A model generated the notes under the pieces. That model worked only from the letters and a program-made list of their open reading frames with translations. It searched no databases and was not told the DNA's origin. Shown here piece after piece: positions 47,560 through 54,862 of a DNA stretch of 64,000 nucleotides. Both the position numbers and the translations under genes were made by a program. How positions within the stretch are numbered: position 1 is the stretch's first letter; every line of letters starts with the position of its first letter. Source of the stretch: RPQJ01 sp963754125 (GTDB lineage: Bacteria > Pseudomonadota > Gammaproteobacteria > Steroidobacterales > Steroidobacteraceae); assembly GCA_963754125.1 (NCBI GenBank), contig CAVWEX010000001.1, positions 682,001 through 746,000 on the forward strand, given 5' to 3'.

Positions 47560-48994
47560 TCAGGCCGCGGGCCCGGGCTCGGCTGCGCAGGGAAGCGTCG
47601 CAAACGTCCCCGAGTCGCCATCGTCCGCGCCCGCCGTCCGGATCACGTTGGCCAATGGAACCCGGACCCGGATCGTGGTGCCGCGGTTCGGCACGGACGA
47701 GATGTCGAGCCGGCCACCGAGCACCTGGATGCGGTGACGAAGCCCTGCGATGCCGTGCGAACGAGGCCGGTTCAGGTCGGCCGGCGCGGCACCGACGCCG
47801 TTGTCCTGGACCGTCACGACGACATCCCGGTCGGTCAGCTCGAGGGCGATGTCGACCTCGCTCGCCCGGGCGTGCTTCGCTACGTTGGCGAGGGCTTCCT
47901 GCACGACCCTGAACAGCGCGATCGCACCGGCCCGGTTGAACTGCGGCTCGTCGTCGGGGAATCGCTCGTTGCAGCGCAGGTTCGCGCGCCTGCACGTCTC
48001 CTCGCTCTGCCAGCGCAGGGCGGCCAGCAGGCCCATGGTGTCGAGCAGCGTCGGACGCAGTTCCTCCACGACCCGCCGCTTGAGATCGATGCCCTGGTCG
48101 AGCACCTGCTTCAGGCGCTCGAGACGTTTCCTGAGGTTGGCGTCGTCGCCGCCGCATGCTGCTGCATCCAGGTCACGTCCATTCGCGCCGCCAGCAGCAC
48201 GCCGCCGAGTTCATCGTGCAGGCCGCGCGAGAGGCGCGCGCGCTCCTCCTCCTGCACGTGCTGAAGGTGGCGCGCCAGCTCGGTCAGCTCGTACGCCTGG
48301 GCGTCGAACTGCGACTTCAGTTCGTCGTGCTGCCGCTTCAGCTCGGCCGTGGACTCCGCGCGCTGGCGCTGGTTGCGGACGAGCGCCGTGGCGGCGATCA
48401 CGCGTGAGCAGGACCCCGAGCAGCAACGTTGCGAGATTGAGCCGTCCGGCGAGCGTGAGTTCGCGCTCCCACTGCTCCAGCGAGCGATCCATCAGCGCTC
48501 GCTCGTACTCCCGCGTGATCCCCGCGAGCTCCCGGAACGTGGCCAGGGTCTCGTGCCTGGAGGGCGAGTTCGCCAGCCTGAGCCCGGCCGACGGGCCTTG
48601 ATCCCGGTACACCGCAACCGATTCCTCCATCTGCGTCATGCGCGAGCGGGCGACGACGCCGAGCTGCCGGATCGCCGCGCCAACGCGTTCGTCCTTGCCT
48701 TGATACGTTTCTGCGAGCTCGGCGGCCGAGGTCGTCGATCTGCCCCTCGGCGCGGTGGAGCGGTTCGAGGTAGGTCGGGTCACCCGTGTGGAGGTACCCC
48801 CGGTGACCTGATTCGGCATTCATGAGCAGCTGATACAGGTCCACGACCCGTGCCAGCTGCACCTGAGCCCGGCGGACGTCCTGCTCCGCCGCGACGAGTC
48901 GAAGGCGCCCGAATTCGGCGACGACGTACAGCAAGACGACGAAGCCGATGGACACGGCCACGACGATCGCGAGCTGCCACCACTTGAATCGCAT
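47560..48994 (-). CDS. CHASE3 sensor histidine kinase, three frame breaks
   Basis: About 477 residues in four pieces: an N-terminal membrane helix (WWQLAIVVAVSIGFVVLLYVVAEF), a CHASE3 domain (LLMNAESGHRGYLHTGDPTYLEPL, ELAETYQGKDERV), a second helix, then HisKA_3 (EEERARLSRGLHDELGGVLLAARMD, with the phospho-His in LHDEL) and HATPase (VVQEALANVAKHARASEVDIAL, VTVQDNGVG). Breaks lie at about 48725 (an extra G restores AAELAET), 48402 and 48150. It should phosphorylate the NarL-type regulator nearby. It converges with the receiver gene (3 bases). Confidence 0.82.
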
Positions 48995-49074
48995 CGGCGT
49001 CTTCTACCCGGCGTTGGCGCCGGTTGTCCAGAGCGGGGGATCGGCGGCCCCGGCGCGTCGAACGACTCCGCTTC

Positions 49075-49347
49075 TCAGGGACTGGAGCTCTCGTCCAGGG
49101 CGATCATGGCCTGCGTGACCGCCGCCAGCTGCGACCCGACGTCGCTGGTTCCGCGGTCGCTGGGGCCGCGCTCGTCGAGCATGTTCTCCTCGCCGGCCTT
49201 CTGCAGCTGCACGAGTTCCTGCTTCCAGTTGCGAAGCACCGTCACCTTGTCGTCGTGCGACAACTCGCGGCAACGCACGACCTCCTCCGGGTAATCGAAC
49301 ACGGATTGGGGAACAGTGAACGCCTTCTTCCGATCGACCTTCGTCAT
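49075..49347 (-). CDS. Small uncharacterised stress-island protein
   Basis: A 90-residue charged, mostly helical protein (MTKVDRKKAFTVPQSVFDYPEEVVRCRELSHDDKVTVLRNWKQELVQL). The PEEVV and DDKVTVLRNWKQE pattern resembles small uncharacterised proteins seen in proteobacterial stress clusters, but I cannot name a family confidently. A GGGAGGT Shine-Dalgarno precedes ATG 49345-49347. A structured inverted repeat (49368-49402) lies just upstream in the leader. Confidence 0.65.
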   Translation of the reverse strand: MTKVDRKKAFTVPQSVFDYPEEVVRCRELSHDDKVTVLRNWKQELVQLQKAGEENMLDERGPSDRGTSDVGSQLAAVTQAMIALDESSSP

Positions 49348-49367
49348 GAGACCTCCCGTCGAGTGAC

Positions 49368-49402
49368 GCGTGAGGGAACGCTTCGTAGCGGATATCTCAC
49401 GC
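49368..49402 (-). promoter_or_regulatory. Stem-loop in the leader of the 49075-49347 gene
   Basis: Outer arms GCGTGAG and CTCACGC (7 bp) enclose an inner CGCT / AGCG stem with a four-base loop, making a stem-internal loop-stem structure. It sits about 10 bases before the Shine-Dalgarno on the minus strand, so it may control translation or mRNA stability. It would fold the same way on the plus strand. Confidence 0.4.
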
Positions 49403-49598
49403 CTTCCGTCCCCCGCCCCCCATCGGCCGGCGGAGCGCCGTTCCGTCGGATTCCTCCTACCTGGACGACGTAGGCGGCTTCCGACACGAGCACACGGCAC
49501 CGGTCGATCGAACTGCGTCCTGGCCGGACGCAGCATCAACTCACGGAGCGCAAGCTTCGTGCGCAGGCGGTTCACCCCCATCCCCAACCGCCTCCTCG

Positions 49599-49634
49599 GC
49601 CCTCGCCGGCTCCGGCTCGCGAGGGCTCTTTTTT
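49599..49634 (+). terminator. Intrinsic terminator with no upstream plus-strand gene
   Basis: GCCCTCGC / GCGAGGGC (8 bp) enclose an inner GCCGG-ct-CCGGC stem and are followed by TCTTTTTT. Orientation is plus. The nearest plus-strand gene upstream ends at 47556 and lies beyond two opposing genes, so this terminator may end an unannotated transcript. Confidence 0.75.
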
Positions 49635-49662
49635 CGAGTTCGTGGCCTTGCCTGGGCTGCTC

Positions 49663-49887
49663 CTAGCCAGTCACGCGGACGACGAGGCGGCGCACCCAGG
49701 GAGCGACGATCGTCACTGTCGGAAACGCAACTGGCCAGGTCGTGGCGCAACTCTTCAGCCATTGCGCCGCGAACCCTGGCTCCAGTCCCCTGGCAGTGGC
49801 GAGGACGAAGGCGGACACGATGGCGACCATGATTGCGGACAGCATGGCGCCGAAGACGATGGGTGCAAACCGAGCGGGAATGCGCAT
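49663..49887 (-). CDS. DUF2798 small membrane protein
   Basis: A 74-residue protein with two membrane helices (FAPIVFGAMLSAIMVAIVSAFVLA, and WPVAFPTVTIVAPWVRRLV), fitting DUF2798. AGGAGG precedes ATG 49885-49887. It is downstream of DUF2938 on the same strand (56-base gap), and the MerR regulator diverges from that pair. The function of DUF2798 is unknown. An uncertain role in detoxification is suggested only by the MerR context. Confidence 0.8.
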   Translation of the reverse strand: MRIPARFAPIVFGAMLSAIMVAIVSAFVLATARGLEPGFAAQWLKSCATTWPVAFPTVTIVAPWVRRLVVRVTG

Positions 49888-49943
49888 TTTATCCTCCTGT
49901 AGGGATAGCTGACTCGATGGACGTTCTTGCGGCGACGGCGCGT

Positions 49944-50435
49944 TCACAAGACGCAATACAGTCGGGCGACCCAGCCGGAGGCATAGAGTCCCAGCCCGAA
50001 GATCGTGTGTGTCGCGAGGCTCTGCACGCGGGCAGCGGCAGGACGCGGCGTGCGGCTGGCGGCTACGCCGGCGCCCATGCCGGGTTGCATCACCAGGAAG
50101 GGCGCCACCACGGTACCGATGCCGACGAGCAGCGCAGGGCCGATCATCGGATGTCGAACCCACGCAAGGCCCCACCCGGCAAGCAGCAGGGCGGCGAACA
50201 GGACACCGACGACGTAATGGGCGATCCAACCGATCACGTGCTCGCCAGGGACCGCTGCCGAGACTGCGATCGATTCGTGGCGAAACCGACCCCGAGCCAG
50301 ATAAGCGAACCAGCGTCCAACCAACCCGTAGTCAGGTAGCGGAATGTTGAAGGCGCGCCTGCGAGCGATCGCCCAGAGATCCATCAGTACCGTGGCCCCG
50401 ACGCCTATCACGAGCGCACATACGAGGTAGTTCAT
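49944..50435 (-). CDS. DUF2938 membrane protein
   Basis: A 163-residue protein with about four membrane helices: MNYLVCALVIGVGATVLMDLWAIARR, GWIAHYVVGVLFAALLLAGWGLAW, GPALLVGIGTVVAPFLVMQPGMGAGVAASRTP and THTIFGLGLYASGWVARLY. The Gly/Pro-rich MQPGMGAG and the conserved histidines fit DUF2938. It diverges from merR across a 78-base gap with an operator-like repeat, so it is probably a MerR target. Enzymatic role is unknown. Confidence 0.8.
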   Translation of the reverse strand: MNYLVCALVIGVGATVLMDLWAIARRRAFNIPLPDYGLVGRWFAYLARGRFRHESIAVSAAVPGEHVIGWIAHYVVGVLFAALLLAGWGLAWVRHPMIGPALLVGIGTVVAPFLVMQPGMGAGVAASRTPRPAAARVQSLATHTIFGLGLYASGWVARLYCVL

Positions 50436-50486
50436 TCCCAGGTCTCCCAGTTGCTTGCCATCGGGTGGCGCAGGCGGCACTCTGCC

Positions 50487-50508
50487 ACTTGAAGTCAACT
50501 TGAGGTCA
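50487..50508. promoter_or_regulatory. MerR operator candidate: tandem 11-bp repeat / SoxR-like dyad
   Basis: ACTTGAAGTCA (50487-50497) is repeated at once as ACTTGAGGTCA (50498-50508) with one mismatch. The same segment contains CTTGAAGTCAACTTGAGG (50488-50505), which on the minus strand reads CCTCAAGTTGACTTCAAG and closely resembles the SoxR box CCTCAAGTTAACTTGAGG. It ends 6 bases before the merR start codon. Confidence 0.65.
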
Positions 50509-50513
50509 AGGGG

Positions 50514-50993
50514 ATGCGATACCTGGACATCACGGCGGTGGCGAAGCAGTCCGGCGTTCCTGCCTCTGCACTGCGCTACTACGAGAAAAAGGGGCTGATC
50601 GCCTCGGTCGGGAGGCGTGGTCTGAGGCGCCTGTTCGATGCGGCGGTGCTGGAACGATTGGCGTTGATCGCACTGGGGCAAGCGGCCGGCTTTTCGCTCG
50701 ACGAGATCGGGGACATGTTCACCCCGGATGGGCGTCCGAAGATCGAACGGAAGTCGCTGGCGACCAAGGCCGATGAGCTGGACCTGGCAATCCAGAAGTT
50801 GAGTTCGATGCGAGATGGGCTACGGCACGCTGCCGCCTGCCCCGCGCCGAGTCACATGGAATGCCCGTCGTTCCGCCGCCTGATGCAAGCCGCGGCGGGA
50901 GTACGGGCCGTCGACAGCAACGTTTCGTCGGCGCGTCGAAGACCCAGAAGTCCGTCGCTCGTGCGGTCCCGTCGGACCATCGCGAGGCGGTGA
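50514..50993 (+). CDS. MerR family transcriptional regulator
   Basis: A 159-residue MerR protein: winged helix ITAVAKQSGVPASALRYYEKKGLIASVGRRGLRRLFD, helix 3 region LERLALIALGQAAGFSLDEIGDMF, and a dimerisation coiled coil (IERKSLATKADELDLAIQKLSSMRDGLRHA). C-terminal cysteines at AACPAPSHMECPSF could bind metal or a cofactor, as in SoxR or metal-sensing MerR proteins. There is no SoxR iron-sulfur CxxCxC motif, so the SoxR-like operator suggests relatedness in DNA site only. It likely autoregulates and controls DUF2938/DUF2798. Confidence 0.88.
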   Translation: MRYLDITAVAKQSGVPASALRYYEKKGLIASVGRRGLRRLFDAAVLERLALIALGQAAGFSLDEIGDMFTPDGRPKIERKSLATKADELDLAIQKLSSMRDGLRHAAACPAPSHMECPSFRRLMQAAAGVRAVDSNVSSARRRPRSPSLVRSRRTIARR

Positions 50994-51025
50994 AAGCATA
51001 GAAGCCACCTGCGAGGCGCATATCC

Positions 51026-51580
51026 GTGAACGTTTTCGAGTTCCTTCTCGTGCTCGTGTCGATCGTGTTGGGATTGGGCATTACCGAACTACTCGCCGGC
51101 TTCGTGCGAATCCTCCGAGGCGAGCTGGTGGCGGGCAGACTCCACGCCCTATGGATGTTCGTCATCTTTCAACTGCAGGTTCAACTGGCGTGGGGACTTT
51201 GGGGGCTTCGGTCGAAGGTGGAATGGCAGTATCCGGAGTTCCTGCTCCTGCTGCTTGCGCCAGTACTCCTCTACCTGACAGCCGCGGTGATTTTTCCCAG
51301 AGTGCTATCCGATGAGAGTCTCGACATGCATCTCATGCGGCGCCGGCGGCCATTTTTTCTGCTTCTCACGGGCTACGTACTTGTTACCGGCCTTTTCAGT
51401 TGGCTCCTCTTTGACGAGGAGCTGACCCTGGCATCAGCGATCATTCGCCTCGCAGCGGTAGCGATACTGGTGACCCTGGCGACCACCGAGAGACGGCGCC
51501 TTCATCTCGTCCTCGGACTCGTGGTCCTTGCCTTGCAGCTCGGGTTCACCTACGTGTTTACATTTGTCGTCGGGGCTTGA
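51026..51580 (+). CDS. Uncharacterised integral membrane protein
   Basis: A 184-residue protein with five or six helices, starting at GTG 51026. It begins MNVFEFLLVLVSIVLGLGITELLAGFVRI, has LVAGRLHALWMFVIFQLQVQLAWGLWGLRSK and YPEFLLLLLAPVLLYLTAAVIFP, and ends LVLGLVVLALQLGFTYVFTFVVGA. I do not recognise the family. It follows merR by 32 bases on the same strand and could be co-transcribed. It is less GC-rich in codon use than its neighbours, but not clearly foreign. Confidence 0.6.
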   Translation: MNVFEFLLVLVSIVLGLGITELLAGFVRILRGELVAGRLHALWMFVIFQLQVQLAWGLWGLRSKVEWQYPEFLLLLLAPVLLYLTAAVIFPRVLSDESLDMHLMRRRRPFFLLLTGYVLVTGLFSWLLFDEELTLASAIIRLAAVAILVTLATTERRRLHLVLGLVVLALQLGFTYVFTFVVGA

Positions 51581-51593
51581 TCGCTTTCGTCCC

Positions 51594-52880
51594 TCAGAGC
51601 TGGGAGGACAGCAGCGCCGAGGCGTGCTCCAGGACCTTCTCCTGCCAGGGCCGGGCCTTCCACGCCTCGAAGGTGATCCGGTGCGCGCGCTTCAAGTCGT
51701 CCTCGAAGACCTCGCTGACGCGGGCGGCGAATTCGCCGTCGTAGACGTTGAGGTTCGCCTCGTCGTTGAGCCGGAACGAGCGATTGTCGAAGTTCGTCGA
51801 GCCGACCGACACCATGAGCCGGTCGACGACCAGCATCTTGCAGTGGAACATCGTGGGCTGGAACTCGTAGATCTCCGCGCCGGCCTCGAGCAGTTCGCCC
51901 CACTGGGCACGGGACGCCTTGCGGACGACCTCGGTGTCGATGTGCTCGCCGGGCACGATGATTCGCACTCGCACGCCGCGCTCGAGCGCCGCGCGGAGAG
52001 CGGCCCGGGTCAGGTCGTCGGGGACGAAATAGGACGCGGACAGGTCGATCGTACGCTCTGCGGCGGTGATCGACAGCAGGTACATGAGCAGCATGCTGTC
52101 GCCGCCACCACTCGGTGAGCTGGTGAACACCTGCGCCCGTGCATCACCCACGGCGGCCAGCGGCGGGAAGTACTCCATCCCCTGCAGCACCGTGCCGGTG
52201 GTCTTGATCCAGTTGTCCATGAACGCCGCCTGCATCTGCGCGACCGCCGGTCCTTCGAGCCGGTAGTGCGAGTCGCGCCAGTGATCGGGTGCGCTCGCGT
52301 CGCCGTCCCAGTTGTCCGCGATGCCGACGCCGCCCGTGAAGCCGACCTCGCCGTCCACGATCAGCAGCTTGCGATGGGTGCGGTTGTTCAAGCGCGCCAG
52401 GTGATACCAGTGCAGCGGGTGATACCGCTCCACGTGCACCCCGGCCTCGACCATCAGGTCGAGCAGCGCCTGCTCCATCTTCTGGCTGCCGACCCAGTCG
52501 ATCAGCACCTGCACCTCGACGCCGGCGCGCGCACGTTCGGCCAGCGCCTCGGCGAACGCCCGGCCGATGTCGCCCGACCAGTAGATGTAGGTCTCGAAGT
52601 TGATGTTGTGCCGGGCGGCCTTCACCGCCTCGAGCATCGCGGGGAAGATCTCGATGCCGTTTTCCAGGTTGGTGACCCGGTTGCCGTCGATGATCGGCGG
52701 CCCGAGCAGGATGCCGAGCTCGCGACGGAACTGCGGGTCGTCGACCGTGTAGCGATGCTCGAGCTTGCGCTGGATCTTCTTCTCGCCGGCGACGAAATTG
52801 AGGGCGATCACGGTGATGATCGCCGCGAGCAGTGCCCCCACCAGTCCCGCAACGATCATGCGCCTACGGCTCCACACCAT
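51594..52880 (-). CDS. Cardiolipin synthase (phospholipase D family)
   Basis: A 428-residue membrane-anchored PLD-family protein. One N-terminal helix (RMIVAGLVGALLAAIITVIALNFVAG) precedes two HKD motifs: NRTHRKLLIVDGEVGFTGG and MFHCKMLVVDRLMVSVGSTNFDNRS. It should transfer phosphatidyl groups to make cardiolipin from phosphatidylglycerol; the subfamily could also be a different PLD-type enzyme. The start is ATG 52878-52880 with GGGAGGGG upstream; the frame is open 69 bases further. It sits in the envelope-stress island. Confidence 0.86.
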   Translation of the reverse strand: MVWSRRRMIVAGLVGALLAAIITVIALNFVAGEKKIQRKLEHRYTVDDPQFRRELGILLGPPIIDGNRVTNLENGIEIFPAMLEAVKAARHNINFETYIYWSGDIGRAFAEALAERARAGVEVQVLIDWVGSQKMEQALLDLMVEAGVHVERYHPLHWYHLARLNNRTHRKLLIVDGEVGFTGGVGIADNWDGDASAPDHWRDSHYRLEGPAVAQMQAAFMDNWIKTTGTVLQGMEYFPPLAAVGDARAQVFTSSPSGGGDSMLLMYLLSITAAERTIDLSASYFVPDDLTRAALRAALERGVRVRIIVPGEHIDTEVVRKASRAQWGELLEAGAEIYEFQPTMFHCKMLVVDRLMVSVGSTNFDNRSFRLNDEANLNVYDGEFAARVSEVFEDDLKRAHRITFEAWKARPWQEKVLEHASALLSSQL

Positions 52881-53027
52881 CCGACCCCTCCCGATCACGG
52901 CCACAGGCGCGTGAACGCCCGGGCCTACGTGCACGCCGGGCGGCGGCATATCGCCGCCGCCCGGTGGCAGCCTACCCGCACGGCACGTCAGGCGGGACGT
53001 GCGGTGGTCAGTCTCGAACGAAGGCGG

Positions 53028-53297
53028 CTACCGAGCCGCACCCCGGCGAAAGAGATTCACCACGAAGAGCAGGATGATTGCCCCGCCAAACGAGACCAGC
53101 AGTCCCATCAGGCTGAAGTCGCCCTGGTTGACCGTTCCGGCCCCAAGCAATGGCGACAACAGCCAGCCTCCGAGCAGGGCGCCGACGATTCCCACGATGA
53201 CGTTCAGGATCATGCCCTGCTGGGCGTCCGTCTTCATCACGAGACTCGCGAGCCAGCCGATGATGCCGCCCACGACCAACCAGATGATCAGGTTCAT
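53028..53297 (-). CDS. GlsB/YeaQ/YmgE-type small membrane protein
   Basis: An 89-residue transglycosylase-associated family protein with three helices: MNLIIWLVVGGIIGWLASLVMKTDAQQGMILNVIVGIVGALLGGWLLSPLLG and LMGLLVSFGGAIILLFVVNLF. The IxGWLAS and GxxxNxxxGIxGAxxGG pattern is diagnostic. Such genes are general-stress-induced in proteobacteria; function not defined. It is 19 bases downstream of the next gene (53317-53715), so they share a transcript. Confidence 0.88.
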   Translation of the reverse strand: MNLIIWLVVGGIIGWLASLVMKTDAQQGMILNVIVGIVGALLGGWLLSPLLGAGTVNQGDFSLMGLLVSFGGAIILLFVVNLFRRGAAR

Positions 53298-53316
53298 GTT
53301 GTTCTCTCCTTGTCGG

Positions 53317-53715
53317 TCAGCGACCGTCGTTGTCGAAGTCGCCCGGCATGATCCGCTCGACGCGATGCCACGCGGCTCGAACGGCATCCTTGGCGTTCTC
53401 CCAGGCCAGCCGGGACTTGCCCTTGATGCGCTCGTAGTTCGCGCGCAGTTCGGGCTCGAGGTCGTCGAAGCGCCTGTTCTGGCCGTGGTACTGGCCCGCC
53501 GCTTCATACCCGGTGCGATACGCCGGCGCGTAGTCGTCGTAGGTGTAGTCGGCCGTGTAATAGGGCTCGCGCTTGTACGCTTCCCGCCAGTAGATGTCGT
53601 GCACGCTCGGATTGAACGTGCCTCGCGAAGCCGTCCCGACCGGGCCTGAACCGGGTGCACCAGTCTTGGGATCGCGGTGGGCCGGATTGCTGTCCGTACG
53701 ATGCATGTTTGCCAT
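53317..53715 (-). CDS. Stress-island protein, unknown, C-terminal helical domain
   Basis: A 132-residue protein with a hydrophilic N-terminus rich in His, Pro and Gly, then an aromatic WREAYKREPYYTADYTYDDYAPAYRTGYEAA stretch and a helical end (RFDDLEPELRANYERIKGKSRLAWENAKDAVRAAWHRVERIMP). The pattern of repeated Tyr and a helix-rich end resembles proteins that accompany general-stress genes. AGGAGG precedes ATG 53713-53715. It is upstream of the GlsB-like gene. A name cannot be assigned. Confidence 0.6.
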   Translation of the reverse strand: MANMHRTDSNPAHRDPKTGAPGSGPVGTASRGTFNPSVHDIYWREAYKREPYYTADYTYDDYAPAYRTGYEAAGQYHGQNRRFDDLEPELRANYERIKGKSRLAWENAKDAVRAAWHRVERIMPGDFDNDGR

Positions 53716-53805
53716 GTGTTCCTCCTGCTGTGAGTTGCATTTCGAGGGCAGGTGAATTCTGGCCAGCCGGGCACTACCGCTCTATAGGATCCGACCGCGC
53801 GTCGA

Positions 53806-53827
53806 TGTAGGACGAAAGACTCGTCCT
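53806..53827. promoter_or_regulatory. TGTAGGACGAA motif within a 7-bp inverted repeat
   Basis: AGGACGA (53809-53815) pairs with TCGTCCT (53821-53827) across five bases, and TGTAGGACGAA begins at 53806. It lies between the divergent genes at 53317-53715 and 53939-54532, in a good position to control both. Confidence 0.4.
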
Positions 53828-53938
53828 GGATGCTGTCCGACACGGCAACGCGCGCGCCGCCGACAGGAACCCTCGAGCCACGCGCTCATCCTCAAGCAGG
53901 CGCGCTTTGCGCAAGCACTGACGATGGAGGACCTGGAT

Positions 53939-54532
53939 ATGGACATGAGACAGTTCGACAACCTGATCCTGCAGGCGCTCGAGCACGAAAAGGGCGGGCT
54001 CAAGGTCTATCAAACGGCGCTCAAGTGCGCCGTCAACGACGACCTCAGGGAGGAGTGGGAGAAATACCTCGACGAGACGCGCTCGCACGTCGAGGCGCTG
54101 ACCGTCGTCTGCCGGAGCCTCGAGATCGACGCCTCGGCGGAGACCCCCGGGCGAAAGATCGTCCGCCACCTCGGAGGTGCGCTGGTCGAGGCCATGGAAA
54201 TGGCGCTGAAGGGCGGGACTCCGGAGGCAGCCGAGCTCGTGGCATGCGAGTGCGTCGTGATCGCGGAGACGAAGGACCACCTCAACTGGGAGCTGATCGG
54301 CAAGTGCGCGAAGAAGCTCAAGGGTGAATCCGCGAAGGTGGTCACGGAGGCCTATGAGGAGGTCGAGGAGCAGGAGGATGAGCACCTCTACCACTCGCAG
54401 GGATGGTGCCGGGAGCTCTGGATCCAGTCGTTGGGAATGAAGGCCGTGCTGCCTCCGCCCGAGGAGCGCAAGCACGTCAAGACCGCGATCGGGGCGTCGC
54501 GCGCGCAGCAGGCGAGCGAACGCAACCGTTGA
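53939..54532 (+). CDS. Ferritin-like protein (DUF892-type fold)
   Basis: A 197-residue helical protein with a ferritin-like four-helix bundle: FDNLILQALEHEKGGLKVYQTALKC, EYLDETRSHVEALTVVCRSL, ELVACECVVIAETKDHLNWELIGKCAKKL and EEVEEQEDEHLYHSQGWCRELWIQSL. Glu and His residues at matching spacings could bind a di-metal site. The family label is inferred from pattern. ATG 53939 has GGAGG upstream; ATG 53924 is an alternative. It diverges from the 53317-53715 gene with the TGTAGGACGAA repeat between. Confidence 0.65.
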   Translation: MDMRQFDNLILQALEHEKGGLKVYQTALKCAVNDDLREEWEKYLDETRSHVEALTVVCRSLEIDASAETPGRKIVRHLGGALVEAMEMALKGGTPEAAELVACECVVIAETKDHLNWELIGKCAKKLKGESAKVVTEAYEEVEEQEDEHLYHSQGWCRELWIQSLGMKAVLPPPEERKHVKTAIGASRAQQASERNR

Positions 54533-54542
54533 TGATGAAAAT

Positions 54543-54573
54543 GCGCCGGGGATGCAATCCGCATCCCCGGCGC
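54543..54573 (-). terminator. Intrinsic terminator between convergent genes
   Basis: GCGCCGGGGATGC / GCATCCCCGGCGC is a 13-bp perfect stem with a five-base loop. On the minus strand it is followed by ATTTTC, which fits termination of the 54863-54599 minus-strand pair; it may also work for the plus-strand ferritin-like gene. Confidence 0.75.
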
Positions 54574-54598
54574 CGGCCTGACGAGAGTCAAATGGCGC

Positions 54599-54838
54599 TT
54601 ACCGTTGGCTCGGGTTATCCCCTGGCTTCCGGCCCTTGGCCCGGGCCCGGCCTTCCCGCTCGGCCTCGAGCATCTCGCGCTGTTCGCCCTCGGACCTGGG
54701 CGCCGCATCACGGGCGAGTTCCTCGATGGCGTTCTCGTCGTTCTCTGCGACGAACTCTTGTACGTCGCGTCGATGACGACGAGCCGCCCGGTAGTCGCCC
54801 TCGCCCTGCACGGCCGGATTGTGCTTGGTGTCGCTCAC
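54599..54838 (-). CDS. Small highly charged protein
   Basis: A 79-residue, very hydrophilic protein rich in Glu, Arg and Asp (ARRHRRDVQEFVAENDENAIEELARDAAPRSEGEQREMLEAEREGRARAKG), with low-complexity character and little hydrophobic core. It is likely disordered or part of a complex. It starts at GTG 54838 behind GGAGGAA. It follows the 54863-55357 gene by 24 bases and precedes a terminator on the same strand. Confidence 0.5.
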   Translation of the reverse strand: MSDTKHNPAVQGEGDYRAARRHRRDVQEFVAENDENAIEELARDAAPRSEGEQREMLEAEREGRARAKGRKPGDNPSQR

Positions 54839-54862
54839 GGTGGGTTCCTCCGTTGAGGGGAG

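Larger units (their letters stand above)
49348..49662. other. Intergenic region of about 315 bases without a coding sequence
   Basis: I see no supported open reading frame. The region holds the stem-loop at 49368-49402, a CCTAC-N9-GTAGG inverted repeat at 49456-49474 and a plus-strand intrinsic terminator at 49599-49634. It is a plausible home for a small RNA, but no clear promoter is visible. Confidence 0.5.

Noticed and set aside
49375..49399. GGAAC plus TCTCA as an ECF-type promoter
   Set aside because: The spacing between the two words is too short for the known GGAAC/TCT promoters.
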